Part shown: piece after piece, positions 20,012 to 29,274 of the stretch | Layout of the letters: every line of letters begins with the position of its first letter | Numbering within the stretch: position 1 is the first letter of the stretch | NCBI RefSeq assembly: GCF_014650995.1 | Contig: NZ_BMWA01000006.1 | Span: 248,891 to 312,890, forward strand | DNA length: 64,000 nt | Source: Streptomyces viridiviolaceus | GTDB taxonomy: Bacteria; Actinomycetota; Actinomycetes; Streptomycetales; Streptomycetaceae | Reading direction: 5' to 3' | Made by a program: the position numbers and the translations under genes | The notes under the pieces: generated by a model | The model's database searches: none | What the model was told of the DNA's origin: nothing | What the model saw: only the letters and a program-made list of their open reading frames with translations

Positions 20012-20901
20012 CCGACATCGTCGTGCTCGGCAGCACGAACATGGACCTCGTCGCCTACGTGGAGAAGGCCCCGCAGCGCGGAGAGACCGTGACGGGACGG
20101 GAGTTCCGTACGGTCCCCGGCGGCAAGGGCGCCAACCAGGCGATCGCCGCCGCCCGCGCGGGAGCCACGGTGTCGATGATCGGCGCGGTCGGCAACGACG
20201 CCTTCGGCAGCCGGCTGCGCGCCACCCTGGAGCACTCCGGGGTGAACACCGACCACCTGCGCACCACCGAGGGCCCGTCCGGCACCGCGCACATCGTCGT
20301 GGACGCCGAGGGCGGCAACTCCATCGTCGTGGTCCCCGGCGCCAACGCCACCGTCGACCGTGTCCTCCCCCGCGACGAGGGCTGCATCGCCTCCGCCGAC
20401 TCCCTGCTCCTGCAGTTGGAGACCCCCCTCTCCGCGGTCCTCGCCGGTGCCCGGACCGCCCGGGCCCACGGGGTCCGGACGATCCTCACCCCGGCCCCTG
20501 CCCAGCCGCTGCCCCCCGAGCTCCTCGCCGCCACCGACCTGCTGGTGCCCAACGAGCACGAGGCCGCCGCACTGACCGGCCTCACCGACCCGCGCGAGGC
20601 GGCGGCCGCCCTGCTGGAGCGGGTGCCCGAGGTCGTCGTCACCCTGGGCGCGGCGGGCAGCCTGTACGCCGCCCGGGGCGCCGAACCGCTGACCGTCCCG
20701 GCGCCCCGGGTGACCGCCGTGGACTCCACCGGCGCCGGTGACACCTTCGTCGGCGCGCTGGCGGTGGCCCTCGGCGAGGCCCGCCCGGTGCGCGAGGCGC
20801 TGTCGTGGGCGGCCACGGCGGCGGCGTTGTCCGTGCAGCGGGCCGGGGCGTCGGCGTCGATGCCGTACCGCCCCGAGATCGAGGCCGGGTACGCCTCGTG
20901 A
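20008..20901 (+). CDS. PfkB-family sugar kinase, ribokinase-like
   Basis: The 297-residue protein is a PfkB kinase closest to ribokinase. STNMDLVAYVEKAPQRGETV and PGGKGANQAIAAARAG form the sugar-binding part. PNEHEAAALTG lies before the nucleotide site. DSTGAGDTFVGALAVAL carries the catalytic Asp and the anion hole. Ribose to ribose-5-phosphate is the simplest prediction, and it fits upstream genes that would release a ribosyl group. The ATG overlaps the previous stop; GGGAGG is about 10 bases upstream. The stop overlaps the CoA-transferase GTG (GTGA). Confidence 0.9.
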   Translation: MTDIVVLGSTNMDLVAYVEKAPQRGETVTGREFRTVPGGKGANQAIAAARAGATVSMIGAVGNDAFGSRLRATLEHSGVNTDHLRTTEGPSGTAHIVVDAEGGNSIVVVPGANATVDRVLPRDEGCIASADSLLLQLETPLSAVLAGARTARAHGVRTILTPAPAQPLPPELLAATDLLVPNEHEAAALTGLTDPREAAAALLERVPEVVVTLGAAGSLYAARGAEPLTVPAPRVTAVDSTGAGDTFVGALAVALGEARPVREALSWAATAAALSVQRAGASASMPYRPEIEAGYAS

Positions 20902-22112
20902 CCGCGCCCACCGCGCGTCCCGCGCGCTCCGCGCCCCTGACCGGTCTGCGCGTACTGGACCTCGCCACCCTCTTCGCCGGTCCCATCGCGGCCACCATGC
21001 TCGGCGACTTCGGTGCCGAGGTCATCAAGGTCGAGCACCCCACCCGGCCCGACCCCTCCCGCGGCCACGGTCCGTCGAAGGACGGCGTGGGCCTGTGGTG
21101 GAAACTGCTGGGCCGCAACAAGCGCGCGATCACCCTGGACCTGTCCAAGCCGGGCGGCCGGACCGCGCTGCTCCGGCTCGCCGCGACCGCGGACGTGATC
21201 GTCGAGAACTTCCGCCCGGGAACCCTGGAACGGTGGGACCTGGGCTGGGACGAGCTGTCCGCCGTCAATCCGCGCCTGGTGCTGGCCCGGGTCACCGGCT
21301 TCGGCCAGTTCGGCCCGTACGCGCACCGGCCCGGTTTCGGCACCCTCGCCGAGGCGATGAGCGGCTTCGCCGCGATGACCGGCGAACCGGACGCGCCCCC
21401 GACGCTGCCGCCGTTCGGCCTCGCCGACTCCATCGCGGGGCTGGCGACGGCGTACGCGGTGATGACGGCGCTCGCCGCCCGGGAACGCACCGGCGAGGGG
21501 CAGGTCGTCGACATGGCGATCATCGAGCCGATGCTGATGGTGCTCGGTCCGCAGCCGCTCTGGTTCGACCAGCTGGGCCACGTCCAGCCGCGCACCGGCA
21601 ACCGCTCGCAGAACAACGCCCCGCGCAACACCTACCGCACCGCCGACGGCACCTGGGTCGCGGTGTCGACGTCGGCCCAGTCGGTCGCCGAGCGCGTGAT
21701 GCGCCTGGTGGGCCGGCCGGAGCTGATCGAGGAGCCCTGGTTCGCCACGGGCGCCGACCGGGCCCGCCACGCGGACGTCCTCGACGAGGCGGTCGGCAGC
21801 TGGATCGCCCGGCACACCCGGGCGGAGGTCCTGGCCGCCTTCGAGGAGGCCCAGGCCGCGGTGGCCCCGGTGCAGGACGTGCGGGACGTGATGACCGACC
21901 CGCAGTACCGGGCCCTGGACACGATCACCACCGTCGACGACCCCGAGCTGGGGCCGCTGCGCATGCAGAACGTCCTCTTCCGGCTGTCCGCCACCCCGGG
22001 CGCGATCCGCTGGGCCGGCCGCCCGCACGGCGCGGACACCGAGGAGGTCCTCACCGAGCTGGGTCTGACCCCGGCCGACGTGAAGGAACTGCGCGAGGAG
22101 GGCGTCGTATGA
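20898..22112 (+). CDS. CaiB/BaiF-family (class III) CoA-transferase
   Basis: The protein has 404 residues, the normal class III length. It shows GLRVLDLATLFAGPIAATML, DFGAEVIKVEHP, LGRNKRAITLDLSKPGGR, VIVENFRPGTLERWDLGW and VTGFGQFGPYAHRPGFGTLA. The Asp in GLADSIAGLATAYAVM is the likely catalytic carboxylate that carries the acyl group. The enzyme should move CoA between carboxylic acids; the acid is unknown. It sits between a ribokinase-like gene and a CitE-like lyase with 4-base overlaps on both sides, so it probably activates an acid that the lyase then cleaves. Confidence 0.9.
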   Translation: MTAPTARPARSAPLTGLRVLDLATLFAGPIAATMLGDFGAEVIKVEHPTRPDPSRGHGPSKDGVGLWWKLLGRNKRAITLDLSKPGGRTALLRLAATADVIVENFRPGTLERWDLGWDELSAVNPRLVLARVTGFGQFGPYAHRPGFGTLAEAMSGFAAMTGEPDAPPTLPPFGLADSIAGLATAYAVMTALAARERTGEGQVVDMAIIEPMLMVLGPQPLWFDQLGHVQPRTGNRSQNNAPRNTYRTADGTWVAVSTSAQSVAERVMRLVGRPELIEEPWFATGADRARHADVLDEAVGSWIARHTRAEVLAAFEEAQAAVAPVQDVRDVMTDPQYRALDTITTVDDPELGPLRMQNVLFRLSATPGAIRWAGRPHGADTEEVLTELGLTPADVKELREEGVV

Positions 22113-22933
22113 CCGCTCCCCCGCTGACCTGGTTGTACGCTCCCGGGGACCGTCCGAAGGTGGTCGCCAAGGCGCTGGCCGCCGGTGCCGACGTCGTCGT
22201 GATCGACCTGGAGGACGCGGTCGCCCCGGACCGCAAGGAGTACGCCCGGGGGGCCACCGCCGAGCTGCTCACCGGTCCGCAGCCGGTCCCGGTCCACGTC
22301 CGCGTCAACGCCCTGGACGGCCCGCTCGGACCGGCCGACCTCGCGGCGGTGGCCGCGCTGCCGGGCCTGTCCGGGCTGCGCCTGCCCAAGGTGACGTCCC
22401 CGGAGCAGATCACCGGCGTCGCCGAGGCCACCGGCGGCCCGCCGCTGTACGCGCTGCTGGAAACGGCCCTGGGCGTGGAGCGGGCGTACGGGATCGCCTC
22501 GGCGCATCCGTCCCTGCGCGGCGTCTTCCTCGGCGAGGCGGATCTCCGCGCCGACCTGGGGGTGCGGGGCGACGCCGGGCTGGACTGGTCCCGCTCCCGC
22601 GTGGTGGTGGCAGCGCGGGCGGCGGGCCTGGCGCCGCCCGCGCAGTCGGTGCATCCGGACACCCGGGACCTGGAGGGCCTGGCCGCGTCCTGCGCCCACG
22701 GCCGCGCCCTGGGCTTCCTCGGCCGGGCCGCCATCCACCCCCGTCAGCTGCCGATCATCGAGCGGGCCTATCTGCCCACCGAGCGGGAGCTGGAGGAGGC
22801 GGAGACGATTCTCAAGGCGGCCACGGCACAGCCGGGCGCCCAGGCGCTGCCGGACGGCCGTTTCATCGACGCGGCGGTGGTGGCGACGGCCCGGCGCACC
22901 CTGTCGCTGGCCCGGCGGCCCACGATCGCCTGA
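22109..22933 (+). CDS. HpcH/HpaI (CitE-like) acyl-CoA lyase
   Basis: The 274-residue protein matches CitE-like beta-hydroxyacyl-CoA lyases. WLYAPGDRPKVVAKALAAG starts the barrel, DVVVIDLEDAVAPDRK carries acidic ligands, HVRVNALDG the Arg that holds the acyl-CoA carboxylate, ALLETALGVERAYGIA the metal-binding Glu, and GEADLRADLGV the metal-binding Asp. AIHPRQLPII lies near the end. Family members cleave malyl-, citramalyl- or citryl-type CoA esters to acetyl-CoA or pyruvate and a second acid. Here the CoA-transferase one gene upstream could make the substrate. The ATG overlaps the previous stop. A strong hairpin follows. Confidence 0.9.
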   Translation: MTAPPLTWLYAPGDRPKVVAKALAAGADVVVIDLEDAVAPDRKEYARGATAELLTGPQPVPVHVRVNALDGPLGPADLAAVAALPGLSGLRLPKVTSPEQITGVAEATGGPPLYALLETALGVERAYGIASAHPSLRGVFLGEADLRADLGVRGDAGLDWSRSRVVVAARAAGLAPPAQSVHPDTRDLEGLAASCAHGRALGFLGRAAIHPRQLPIIERAYLPTERELEEAETILKAATAQPGAQALPDGRFIDAAVVATARRTLSLARRPTIA

Positions 22934-22948
22934 TTCCCGCCGGCACGC

Positions 22949-22985
22949 ACCGAGGGCGCCCGGAAGCTCTCCGGGCGCCCTCGGT
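22949..22985. terminator. Bidirectional terminator between the CitE-like gene and lgt
   Basis: ACCGAGGGCGCCCGGA and TCCGGGCGCCCTCGGT pair perfectly over 16 bp around the loop AGCTC. The genes on either side converge (stops at 22933 and 23007), so it serves both. Confidence 0.9.
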
Positions 22986-23006
22986 GACCGTGCGTACGGC
23001 CGGCCG

Positions 23007-24008
23007 TCAGCTCTTCTTGGCCGACTCGGCGCCGTCCTTCACATCGTCCTTCACGTCCGTGTCGTGCTTCGCCCGCCCGTCGTCCTCGGTGCCGTCCCCG
23101 GCCTCCGGGTCACCCTCGGTGTCCGAGGAGCCCTTGGCGGACTTCGCCGAGTCGTCCCCGTTCGCGTCGCCGCTCTCGTCGCCGGTCGCCTCCACGGCCG
23201 GCTCGACCACGGCCTCGCGGCCCGGACGCATCCGCGCCGAGATCACGATGTACACCACGGCGAGCAGGAACACGAAGAGCGCGGTCCAGTTGTTCAGCCT
23301 GAGGCCCAGGATGTGGTGGGCGTCGTCGACGCGCATGTACTCGATCCAGAAGCGGCCGGCGCAGTACGCGGCGACGTACAGCGCGAACGCCCGCCCGTGG
23401 CCCAGCTTGAACCGGCGGTCGGCCCAGATGACGAGCAGGGCGACGCCGATGCACCACAGCGACTCGTACAGGAACGTCGGGTGGTACGTGCCCGGGACCC
23501 GTCCGTCGGCCGAGGAGGTGATCTCCAGCGCCCACGGCAGGTCGGTGGCCCGGCCGTACAGCTCCTGGTTGAACCAGTTGCCCCAGCGTCCGATGGCCTG
23601 CGCCAAGGCGATGCCCGGGGCGACGGCGTCGGCGTAGGCGGGCATCGGGATGCCCCGGCGCCGGGCGCCGATCCAGGCGCCGAGCGCGCCGAGCGCGATC
23701 GCGCCCCAGATGCCGAGTCCCCCCTCCCAGATCTTGAAGGCGTCGACCCAGTCACGGCCCTCGCTGAAGTACAGCTCGTAGTCCGTGATCACGTGGTAGA
23801 GCCGGCCGCCGATCAGACCGAAGGGAACGGCCCAGACCGCGATGTCGGCCACCGTGCCGGCCCGCCCGCCGCGGGCGATCCAGCGCTTGTTGCCGAACCA
23901 GACGGCAACGAAGACGCCGATGATGATGCAGAACGCGTAGCCGCGCAGCGGGATGGGACCGAGGTACAGCACCCCGCGCGACGGGCTGGGAATGAAGGCA
24001 AGTTCCAT
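23007..24008 (-). CDS. lgt: Prolipoprotein diacylglyceryl transferase
   Basis: The 333-residue membrane enzyme transfers diacylglycerol from phosphatidylglycerol to the lipobox Cys of prolipoproteins. The visible marks are PSPSRGVLYLGPIPLRGYAF, GLIGGRLYHVITDY (H-x-x-Y type segment), the Lgt signature AIGRWGNWFNQELYG and a late RFWIEYMR. Seven hydrophobic helices are present. The last 75 residues form an acidic, Asp/Glu/Lys/Ser-rich cytoplasmic tail, a Streptomyces feature. The ATG at 24008 is chosen because MELAFIPSP is the family start; no clear ribosome binding site is seen. The gene lies downstream of a DsbA-like gene on the same strand. Confidence 0.95.
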   Translation of the reverse strand: MELAFIPSPSRGVLYLGPIPLRGYAFCIIIGVFVAVWFGNKRWIARGGRAGTVADIAVWAVPFGLIGGRLYHVITDYELYFSEGRDWVDAFKIWEGGLGIWGAIALGALGAWIGARRRGIPMPAYADAVAPGIALAQAIGRWGNWFNQELYGRATDLPWALEITSSADGRVPGTYHPTFLYESLWCIGVALLVIWADRRFKLGHGRAFALYVAAYCAGRFWIEYMRVDDAHHILGLRLNNWTALFVFLLAVVYIVISARMRPGREAVVEPAVEATGDESGDANGDDSAKSAKGSSDTEGDPEAGDGTEDDGRAKHDTDVKDDVKDGAESAKKS

Positions 24009-24094
24009 GGCAGGGTCGACGCTACCGTGTCGGGCGGGACCCGCGCCGGGCAGCCCGGCTACGGGTCCATAACGGGGCGGGCGCCCGACCTCCG

Positions 24095-24865
24095 CTACTT
24101 GTTGGCGTCCTTTACGAGTTGCTTCAGCTTGGCCGGGGTCATCGAGCGGTCCTCGTAGATGTTCTTGCCGTCCAGCAGCACGGTCGGCGTGCCGCTGAAG
24201 CCGCCGCTCTGGAAGGCCTCGTTGGACTTCTCGACCCAGCTGTCGTGCGTGCCGTTCTTCACACACTCCTGGAAGGCGGGGGTGTCCAGCCCGTCCACCT
24301 TGCCGGCCAGCTCGATCAGCTTGTCGTTGTCGGCGAAGGCGTCGTCGGTCTCCGGCGGCTGGTTGTCGTACAGCACGTCGTGGTACGGCGTGAACTTGCC
24401 GGCGTCCTGGGCACAGGCCGCGGCGTTCGCCGACCTCCGGGAGCCGGTGCCGCCCATGTTGCCGTCGATGATCGTCGCCAGGTGGTACTCGACCCGGAGC
24501 TGCCCCTTGTCGGTGAGCTGGTGGATCGTGTCGCGGTACGCCAGCTCGAAGCCCTTGCAGGCGGGACAGCGGAAGTCCTCCCAGATGGTGAGCGTCGACT
24601 TGGCGCTCTCCTTGCCGACCGGGATCGCGAGGCCGTCCTTGCCCTGGGCGCCCGAGGGCGCCACGACGGGGCCCGCCGACTCGCTGTCGTCCTTGCCCGC
24701 GTTCGCGGCGACCACGCCGATCACCGCCGCGAGCCCCAGCACGCAGACCACGGACGCGCTTACGATCAGCGCGCGCCTGCGCTTGTCCCGGGACTTCTGC
24801 TTCTCACGCTCGACCGCCAGCCGCTCCCGGGCGGTGCGCTTTCCCTCACGGTTCTTCTCGCTCAC
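24095..24865 (-). CDS. Membrane-anchored DsbA-like thioredoxin-fold protein (CPAC)
   Basis: The 256-residue protein has a basic cytoplasmic N-terminus (EGKRTARERLAVEREKQKSR), one membrane segment at about residues 30-52, and an extracellular thioredoxin fold. The redox site is RCPACKGFE near residue 100, and FSGTPTVLLDGK near residue 225 carries the cis-proline. It should make or shuffle disulfides in exported proteins. The GTG at 24865 is preferred because the resulting N-terminus, SEKNREGKRTARERL, matches that of the paralogue at 54107. A 12-bp hairpin separates it from trpA upstream. lgt follows on the same strand. Confidence 0.88.
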   Translation of the reverse strand: MSEKNREGKRTARERLAVEREKQKSRDKRRRALIVSASVVCVLGLAAVIGVVAANAGKDDSESAGPVVAPSGAQGKDGLAIPVGKESAKSTLTIWEDFRCPACKGFELAYRDTIHQLTDKGQLRVEYHLATIIDGNMGGTGSRRSANAAACAQDAGKFTPYHDVLYDNQPPETDDAFADNDKLIELAGKVDGLDTPAFQECVKNGTHDSWVEKSNEAFQSGGFSGTPTVLLDGKNIYEDRSMTPAKLKQLVKDANK

Positions 24866-24880
24866 ACCCCGCAGAACGAA

Positions 24881-24907
24881 CCGGGGAGGCGCACAGCGCC
24901 TCCCCGG
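24881..24907 (-). terminator. Terminator of the trpCMBA unit
   Basis: CCGGGGAGGCGC and GCGCCTCCCCGG pair perfectly over 12 bp with a 3-base loop. It lies 45 bases after the trpA stop and just before the DsbA-like gene. Confidence 0.85.
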
Positions 24908-24951
24908 CCCCAGGTCCACCCGTACGAGGGACCCGTATGACTACCTGTGGG

Positions 24952-25763
24952 TCACACCTGTCGGCGTACTCCCTGCGCCAGGTCCGCGGCGAGCGCGCGG
25001 ACGCCCTCCAGGCCCGCGGCGGCGTCGGGCGCGTCCAGCATCCGCTTGACGAACGCCGAGCCGACGATCACGCCGTCGGCGAAGCGGGCGACCTCGGCGG
25101 CCTGCACGGCGTTGGAGACGCCGAGTCCGACGCAGACCGGGGTGTCGGTGGTGGCGCGGGTGCGCCGCACCAGGTCCTCCGCCTGCGAGCTGACCGTCTC
25201 GCGGGTGCCGGTGACGCCCATCAGGGAGGCGGCGTAGACGAAGCCGCTGCCTGCCGCGGTGATCTCGGCGAGCCGCTCGTCCTTGCTGCTGGGCGCGACC
25301 ACGAAGACCGTGGCGAGCCCGTGCTTGTCGGCGTGCTCCCGCCAGAGCGCCGACTCCTGGACCGGCAGGTCGGGCAGGATGCACCCGGCGCCGCCCGCCT
25401 CGGCCAGCTCGGCGGTGAAGCGCTCGACGCCGTAGCGGTCGATGGGGTTCCAGTACGTCATGACGAGGATCGGCTTCCCGGTGGCCCGGTGGGCCTCCCG
25501 GACCGTCCGCATCACGTCGGCGATCTTCACGCCGCCGCGCAGGGCGATGTCGTCGGCGGTCTGGATGACCGGGCCGTCGAGGACGGGGTCGCTGTGCGGC
25601 AGACCGACCTCGACGACGTCGGCACCGCCCTCCAGCGCGGCCTTGACCGCCTCGATGCCGCCGTCCACGGTCGGGAACCCGGCCGGGAGGTAGGCGATGA
25701 GGGCGGAGCGGCCCTCGGCCTTCGCCGCGGCGAGGGTGTCGTTCAGCAGCTGCACGTTCCCGC

Positions 25764-25767
<4 letters not shown>
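24952..25767 (-). CDS. trpA: Tryptophan synthase alpha chain
   Basis: The 271-residue TIM-barrel enzyme cleaves indole-3-glycerol phosphate to indole and glyceraldehyde-3-phosphate. The indole passes to TrpB. The motif [11 protein letters not shown] opens the barrel. [19 protein letters not shown] has Glu and Asp positions of the active site, and [14 protein letters not shown] the second catalytic acid region. [18 protein letters not shown] and [14 protein letters not shown] bind phosphate. The GTG start overlaps the trpB stop (GTGA). Confidence 0.97.
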
Positions 25768-27047
<1,280 letters not shown>

Positions 27048-27111
27048 GCGTGTACCTCACGGTGAGTGTCTGGTGTGGACCAATCGCCGTGGGGGCGGGG
27101 ACTTATCTGTC

Positions 27112-27160
27112 GGCTGCGGGCCGTACGTGGCTGGTCGCGCAGTTCCCCGCGCCCCTCAGG
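27112..27160. repeat. Probable dispersed Streptomyces repeat between trpM and trpB
   Basis: The core GTGGCTGGTCGCGCAGTTCC followed by CCGCGCCCC is a sequence I remember in very many copies in Streptomyces genomes, typically right after a stop codon. Here its end overlaps the TGA of trpM at 27156-27158. It contains short self-complementary runs (GCGCG...). Identification is from memory. Confidence 0.5.
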
Positions 27161-27329
27161 TCGGCTGCTGCCATCGCATGCCGTTGACCTGCCCGGGTTC
27201 GTCACCGATGACGTACCGCACCCGGCGGCCGTGCACCCGGCGCGCGGGCGCGCGGCAGCCGCGGGGCCGGCAGCCGCGCGCGAGGCGGGCGTACGGGTCC
27301 CGGGTCGTCAGGGTGATCGGAAGCGTCAT
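27156..27329 (-). CDS. trpM: TrpM-like small protein of the trp operon
   Basis: The 57-residue basic protein, MTLPITLTTRDPYARLARG onwards, has two Cys in CRPRGCRAP and ends GQVNGMRWQQPT. It sits between trpC and trpB, the place of TrpM (SCO2038, about 63 residues) in S. coelicolor, which was reported to modulate tryptophan synthesis and development. I identify it by position, size and basic character. The ATG at 27329 is preferred over a TTG at 27338, because TAGGCT ends 8 bases before the ATG, which suggests a leaderless transcript starting within the trpC-trpM junction. Confidence 0.75.
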   Translation of the reverse strand: MTLPITLTTRDPYARLARGCRPRGCRAPARRVHGRRVRYVIGDEPGQVNGMRWQQPT

Positions 27330-27337
27330 CGGGGCCA

Positions 27338-27343
27338 AGCCTA
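27338..27343 (-). promoter_or_regulatory. -10 element (TAGGCT) in front of trpM
   Basis: TAGGCT lies 8 bases before the trpM ATG, inside the 21-base gap after trpC. It suggests that trpM, and perhaps trpBA, have their own promoter inside the operon. No good -35 is seen in the end of trpC. Confidence 0.5.
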
Positions 27344-27350
27344 TCGGGGG

Positions 27351-28160
27351 TCAGCCCCGTCCGTGACGCAGTGCCGGGTGTTCGCCCGCGGCCACCAGGT
27401 CGGAGACGGCCGTCTTCGGGTCGCGGCCGGTGACCAGGGACTCGCCGACCAGGACGGCGTCGGCGCCCTCGTTGGCGTAGGCGATGAGGTCGTGCGGGCC
27501 GCGCACGCCGGACTCGGCGACCTTGACGATGCCCGCCGGGATCTCCGGGGCGACCCGCTCGAACGTGCCGCGGTCGACCTCCAGCGTCTTGAGGTTGCGG
27601 GCGTTGACACCGATCACCTTGGCGCCGGCGTCCACCGCGCGCTCGACCTCGTCCTCGTCGTGCACCTCGACGAGCGGGGTGAGCCCGATGGACTCCGCGC
27701 GCTCGATCAGCGACTCCAGGGCCGGCTGGTCGAGGGCCGCGACGATCAGCAGCGCCAGGTCGGCGCCGTACGCCCGGGCCTCCCACAGCTGGTACGAGGT
27801 GACGATGAAGTCCTTGCGCAGCACGGGGATGTCCACGCGCGCGCGGACCGCCTCGAGGTCGGCCAGCGAGCCGCCGAAGCGGCGCTGCTCGGTGAGGACG
27901 GAGATGACGGCCGCGCCGCCCGCCTCGTAGTCCGCGGCGAGTCCGGCCGGGTCGGCGATGGCCGCGAGCGCGCCCTTGGAGGGGCTGGACCGCTTGACCT
28001 CGCAGATGACCTTGACGCCGTCGCCGCGCAGGGCGGTCACCCCGTCCTTCGCGGGGCGAGCCTTGGCCGCGCGCTCCTTGAGCTCGTCGAGGCTGACGCG
28101 CGCCTGCCGCTCCGCGAGGTCGGCACGGACTCCGTCGATGATCTCGTCGAGCACACTCAC
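27351..28160 (-). CDS. trpC: Indole-3-glycerol phosphate synthase
   Basis: The 269-residue barrel enzyme closes the ring of carboxyphenylamino-deoxyribulose phosphate to indole-3-glycerol phosphate. The family marks are [15 protein letters not shown] (catalytic Glu and Lys), [36 protein letters not shown] (catalytic Lys), [14 protein letters not shown] and [12 protein letters not shown]. The GTG at 28160 has GGAAGGGGG about 8 bases upstream and gives the normal N-terminus [14 protein letters not shown]. No TrpF domain is fused to it. Confidence 0.97.
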   Translation of the reverse strand: MSVLDEIIDGVRADLAERQARVSLDELKERAAKARPAKDGVTALRGDGVKVICEVKRSSPSKGALAAIADPAGLAADYEAGGAAVISVLTEQRRFGGSLADLEAVRARVDIPVLRKDFIVTSYQLWEARAYGADLALLIVAALDQPALESLIERAESIGLTPLVEVHDEDEVERAVDAGAKVIGVNARNLKTLEVDRGTFERVAPEIPAGIVKVAESGVRGPHDLIAYANEGADAVLVGESLVTGRDPKTAVSDLVAAGEHPALRHGRG

Positions 28161-28277
28161 GCGAGCGGCCCCCTTCCTGACGGCGAAACCTGTGGTCACT
28201 GCGATGGTATCCGCAGGAGGGCCGAGGGCTCGCATCCGGTTGACGCCGGTCCCATTACCTGGACATTTCTTGGATGA

Positions 28278-28742
28278 TCAAGGCAGCAGCCAGCCACCGA
28301 ACGGCAGGTTCCGGACAACCGTGAAGACCAGCAGCAACGCCCCCAGCGCCCACAGCCGCACCGGACCGGGATCGATCCGCAGCGGCCGTCCGCGCACCGC
28401 GGCAACCACCCAGACGGCCCACAGCACGGCGAAGCCCAGATAGCCGAAGACGGCCATCGCGTTGGCGTGCAGCGCGCCCAGGACGTCGCCGTGGACGAAC
28501 GCGTGCGCGCTGCGCAGGCCCCCGCAGCCGGGGCAGTGGACGCCGGTGAAGCGCAGCAGCGGGCAGACGGGGTAGTGGCCGGGCTCGTTGGGGTCGACGG
28601 CGCCCACGTAGGCGAAGGCGGCGACGACGGCCGCGAGCACCCCGGCCGGGACGGCCAGCCGGGCCGCGAGGGCCGGCACGGCGGGCGGGGGCGCGGTCGT
28701 GAGGTGCGCGGGCTTTCGGCTCTCGGCGTCCACGCCCCGCAT
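28278..28742 (-). CDS. DUF2752 small membrane protein
   Basis: The protein of about 154 residues has three hydrophobic segments and the DUF2752 signature CPLLRFTGVHCPGCGGLRSAHAFVHGD, with Cys in CPGCGG and a conserved Arg and His. The function of the family is not known. The ATG at 28742 follows GGGAG at short spacing. It is on the trp strand, 117 bases before trpC, and is separated from the next gene upstream by a strong hairpin, so it probably starts its own transcript. Confidence 0.8.
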   Translation of the reverse strand: MRGVDAESRKPAHLTTAPPPAVPALAARLAVPAGVLAAVVAAFAYVGAVDPNEPGHYPVCPLLRFTGVHCPGCGGLRSAHAFVHGDVLGALHANAMAVFGYLGFAVLWAVWVVAAVRGRPLRIDPGPVRLWALGALLLVFTVVRNLPFGGWLLP

Positions 28743-28771
28743 TCTCTCCCGCACGGCCCGTACCCGCACGT

Positions 28772-28811
28772 GAGGGGCGGACCCGGCACCGATGTGCCGG
28801 TTCCGCCCCTC
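28772..28811 (-). terminator. Terminator after the HGxxPAAW gene
   Basis: An 18-bp stem (GAGGGGCGGACCCGGCAC with GTGCCGGTTCCGCCCCTC, one G-T pair) closes on the loop CGAT. It lies 28 bases after the stop of the 83-residue protein gene. Confidence 0.85.
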
Positions 28812-28839
28812 GGGAAGCGCGTCCGCGACCGCCGTACGG

Positions 28840-29091
28840 TCAGCCCTCGACGCCGGCCGGCTGGCGCTTGTCGGCGACCTGGTGCACGGGGTGGATGTGC
28901 TTCGGCTGGCCCATGCCCATCATGCGCATGATGCCGCCGACGACGGCGCCGAGGAGCGTGATCGCCATGCCGACCCAGAAGCCCACCGGCTGGGCCATGA
29001 CCATGAACGCGCCCGCGATGCAGAAACCGATGAAGGCGATGATGACACCGGTCCAGGCGGCCGGGGTGTGACCGTGGCTGCTGCCCGCCAT
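28840..29091 (-). CDS. HGxxPAAW small membrane protein
   Basis: The 83-residue protein begins MAGSSHGHTPAAWTGV, the motif that names a small actinobacterial membrane protein family. Two membrane helices follow (VIIAFIGFCIAGAFMVMA and FWVGMAITLLGAVVGGIM). The tail carries MRMMGMGQPKHIHPVHQ, rich in Met and His, which might bind metal. AGGAG is 6 bases upstream of the ATG. The function is unknown. In Streptomyces it is found next to trp genes, as here. Confidence 0.8.
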   Translation of the reverse strand: MAGSSHGHTPAAWTGVIIAFIGFCIAGAFMVMAQPVGFWVGMAITLLGAVVGGIMRMMGMGQPKHIHPVHQVADKRQPAGVEG

Positions 29092-29274
29092 TGCTTGCTC
29101 CTCGTTGCTGTGTACGTGTCTGAGCAGGACGCTCGGTGGTCATTGTCCCGCACGCGCGCGCGTCCGGTGATCGGGGGTGGCCCAGGCGTGCTCGCGGCGG
29201 GTGTCGGCGTGTGCCGCCCACCGGGTGCCCCCGCGCGCGTGGCCGAACCGCACGCACGCGCGCGTGGCGGCCGT

